The translations under genes and the position numbers were made by a program. From Blastomussa wellsi (lineage: Eukaryota; Cnidaria; Anthozoa; Scleractinia; Plerogyridae), in assembly GCA_947652115.1 (NCBI GenBank), contig OX393564.1, forward strand, positions 9,047,456 through 9,111,455: DNA of 64,000 nt. The letters run 5' to 3'. Shown piece after piece: positions 63,936-64,000 of this stretch. Numbering within the stretch: the first letter of the stretch is position 1; the number at the start of each line of letters is the position of its first letter. The notes under the pieces are model-generated. The model saw nothing but the letters and a program-made list of their open reading frames with translations, was not told the DNA's origin and ran no database searches.

Positions 63936-64000
63936 CCCTTTTAGATCCCAGCAGGTGTTCCAGCCTATTTCTCGGACACCCCGATTTCCGGACACTTCGA

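Overview
The window is eukaryotic. It has spliced genes with GT-AG introns, SINEs, LINEs, a Penelope-like element, an LTR retrotransposon, TTAA-type DNA elements and an endogenous virus-like element. The gene content (MAM, LRR and relaxin-receptor-like 7TM domains) and repeat types fit a cnidarian, most likely a stony coral or another hexacorallian. I infer this from family knowledge, not from a search. One 200-base N gap lies at 9257-9456.

Region 1 (1-19.1 kb) is host sequence on the + strand. Four exons encode a MAM domain and the start of a second module. After a long intron holding a TTAA element and an internally inverted Penelope-like element come LRR exons, one exon carrying a whole 7TM receptor, a cytoplasmic-tail exon and six exons encoding a kinase fold. 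Splice phases agree at every junction from 9539 to 19073. The kinase fold has lost the HRD and DFG aspartates. The reading is an LRR GPCR fused to a C-terminal pseudokinase.

Region 2 (19.1-39.7 kb) has an intergenic repeat zone, then a decayed polinton-like/Maverick-like viral element at about 24.0-39.7 kb. It keeps an N-terminal piece of a B-family polymerase gene, small membrane genes, a packaging ATPase, a double-jelly-roll major capsid candidate, a minor capsid candidate and two long unassigned genes, most of them with frameshifts or stops. Its polymerase gene is split by a near-identical 1.87-kb copy of the host pseudokinase exons. Its last gene is split by a 4.8-kb L1/Tx1-type LINE with a 13-bp target-site duplication and an uninterrupted ORF2.

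Region 3 (37.8-47.8 kb): the 5' part of the LINE, the viral right end, retroelement scraps and the tip of a DNA transposon are repeated in tandem (offset 3323 bp). The second copy runs into a complete 3.4-kb transposon with 41-bp terminal inverted repeats, a 5-bp target duplication and a gene for a RAG1-N-terminus-like zinc protein.

Region 4 (47.8-64 kb) holds dispersed repeats, a dead L1/Tx1 RT fragment, a second copy of the TTAA element (with a related empty site at 63.45 kb) and a complete BEL/Pao retrotransposon with a 1791-residue uninterrupted polyprotein, two LTRs and a 5-bp target duplication.

Nested insertions give a relative order: virus, then LINE and DNA transposon, then tandem duplication. 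Both local duplications carry short junction fillers, which suggests end joining or template switching at this locus.
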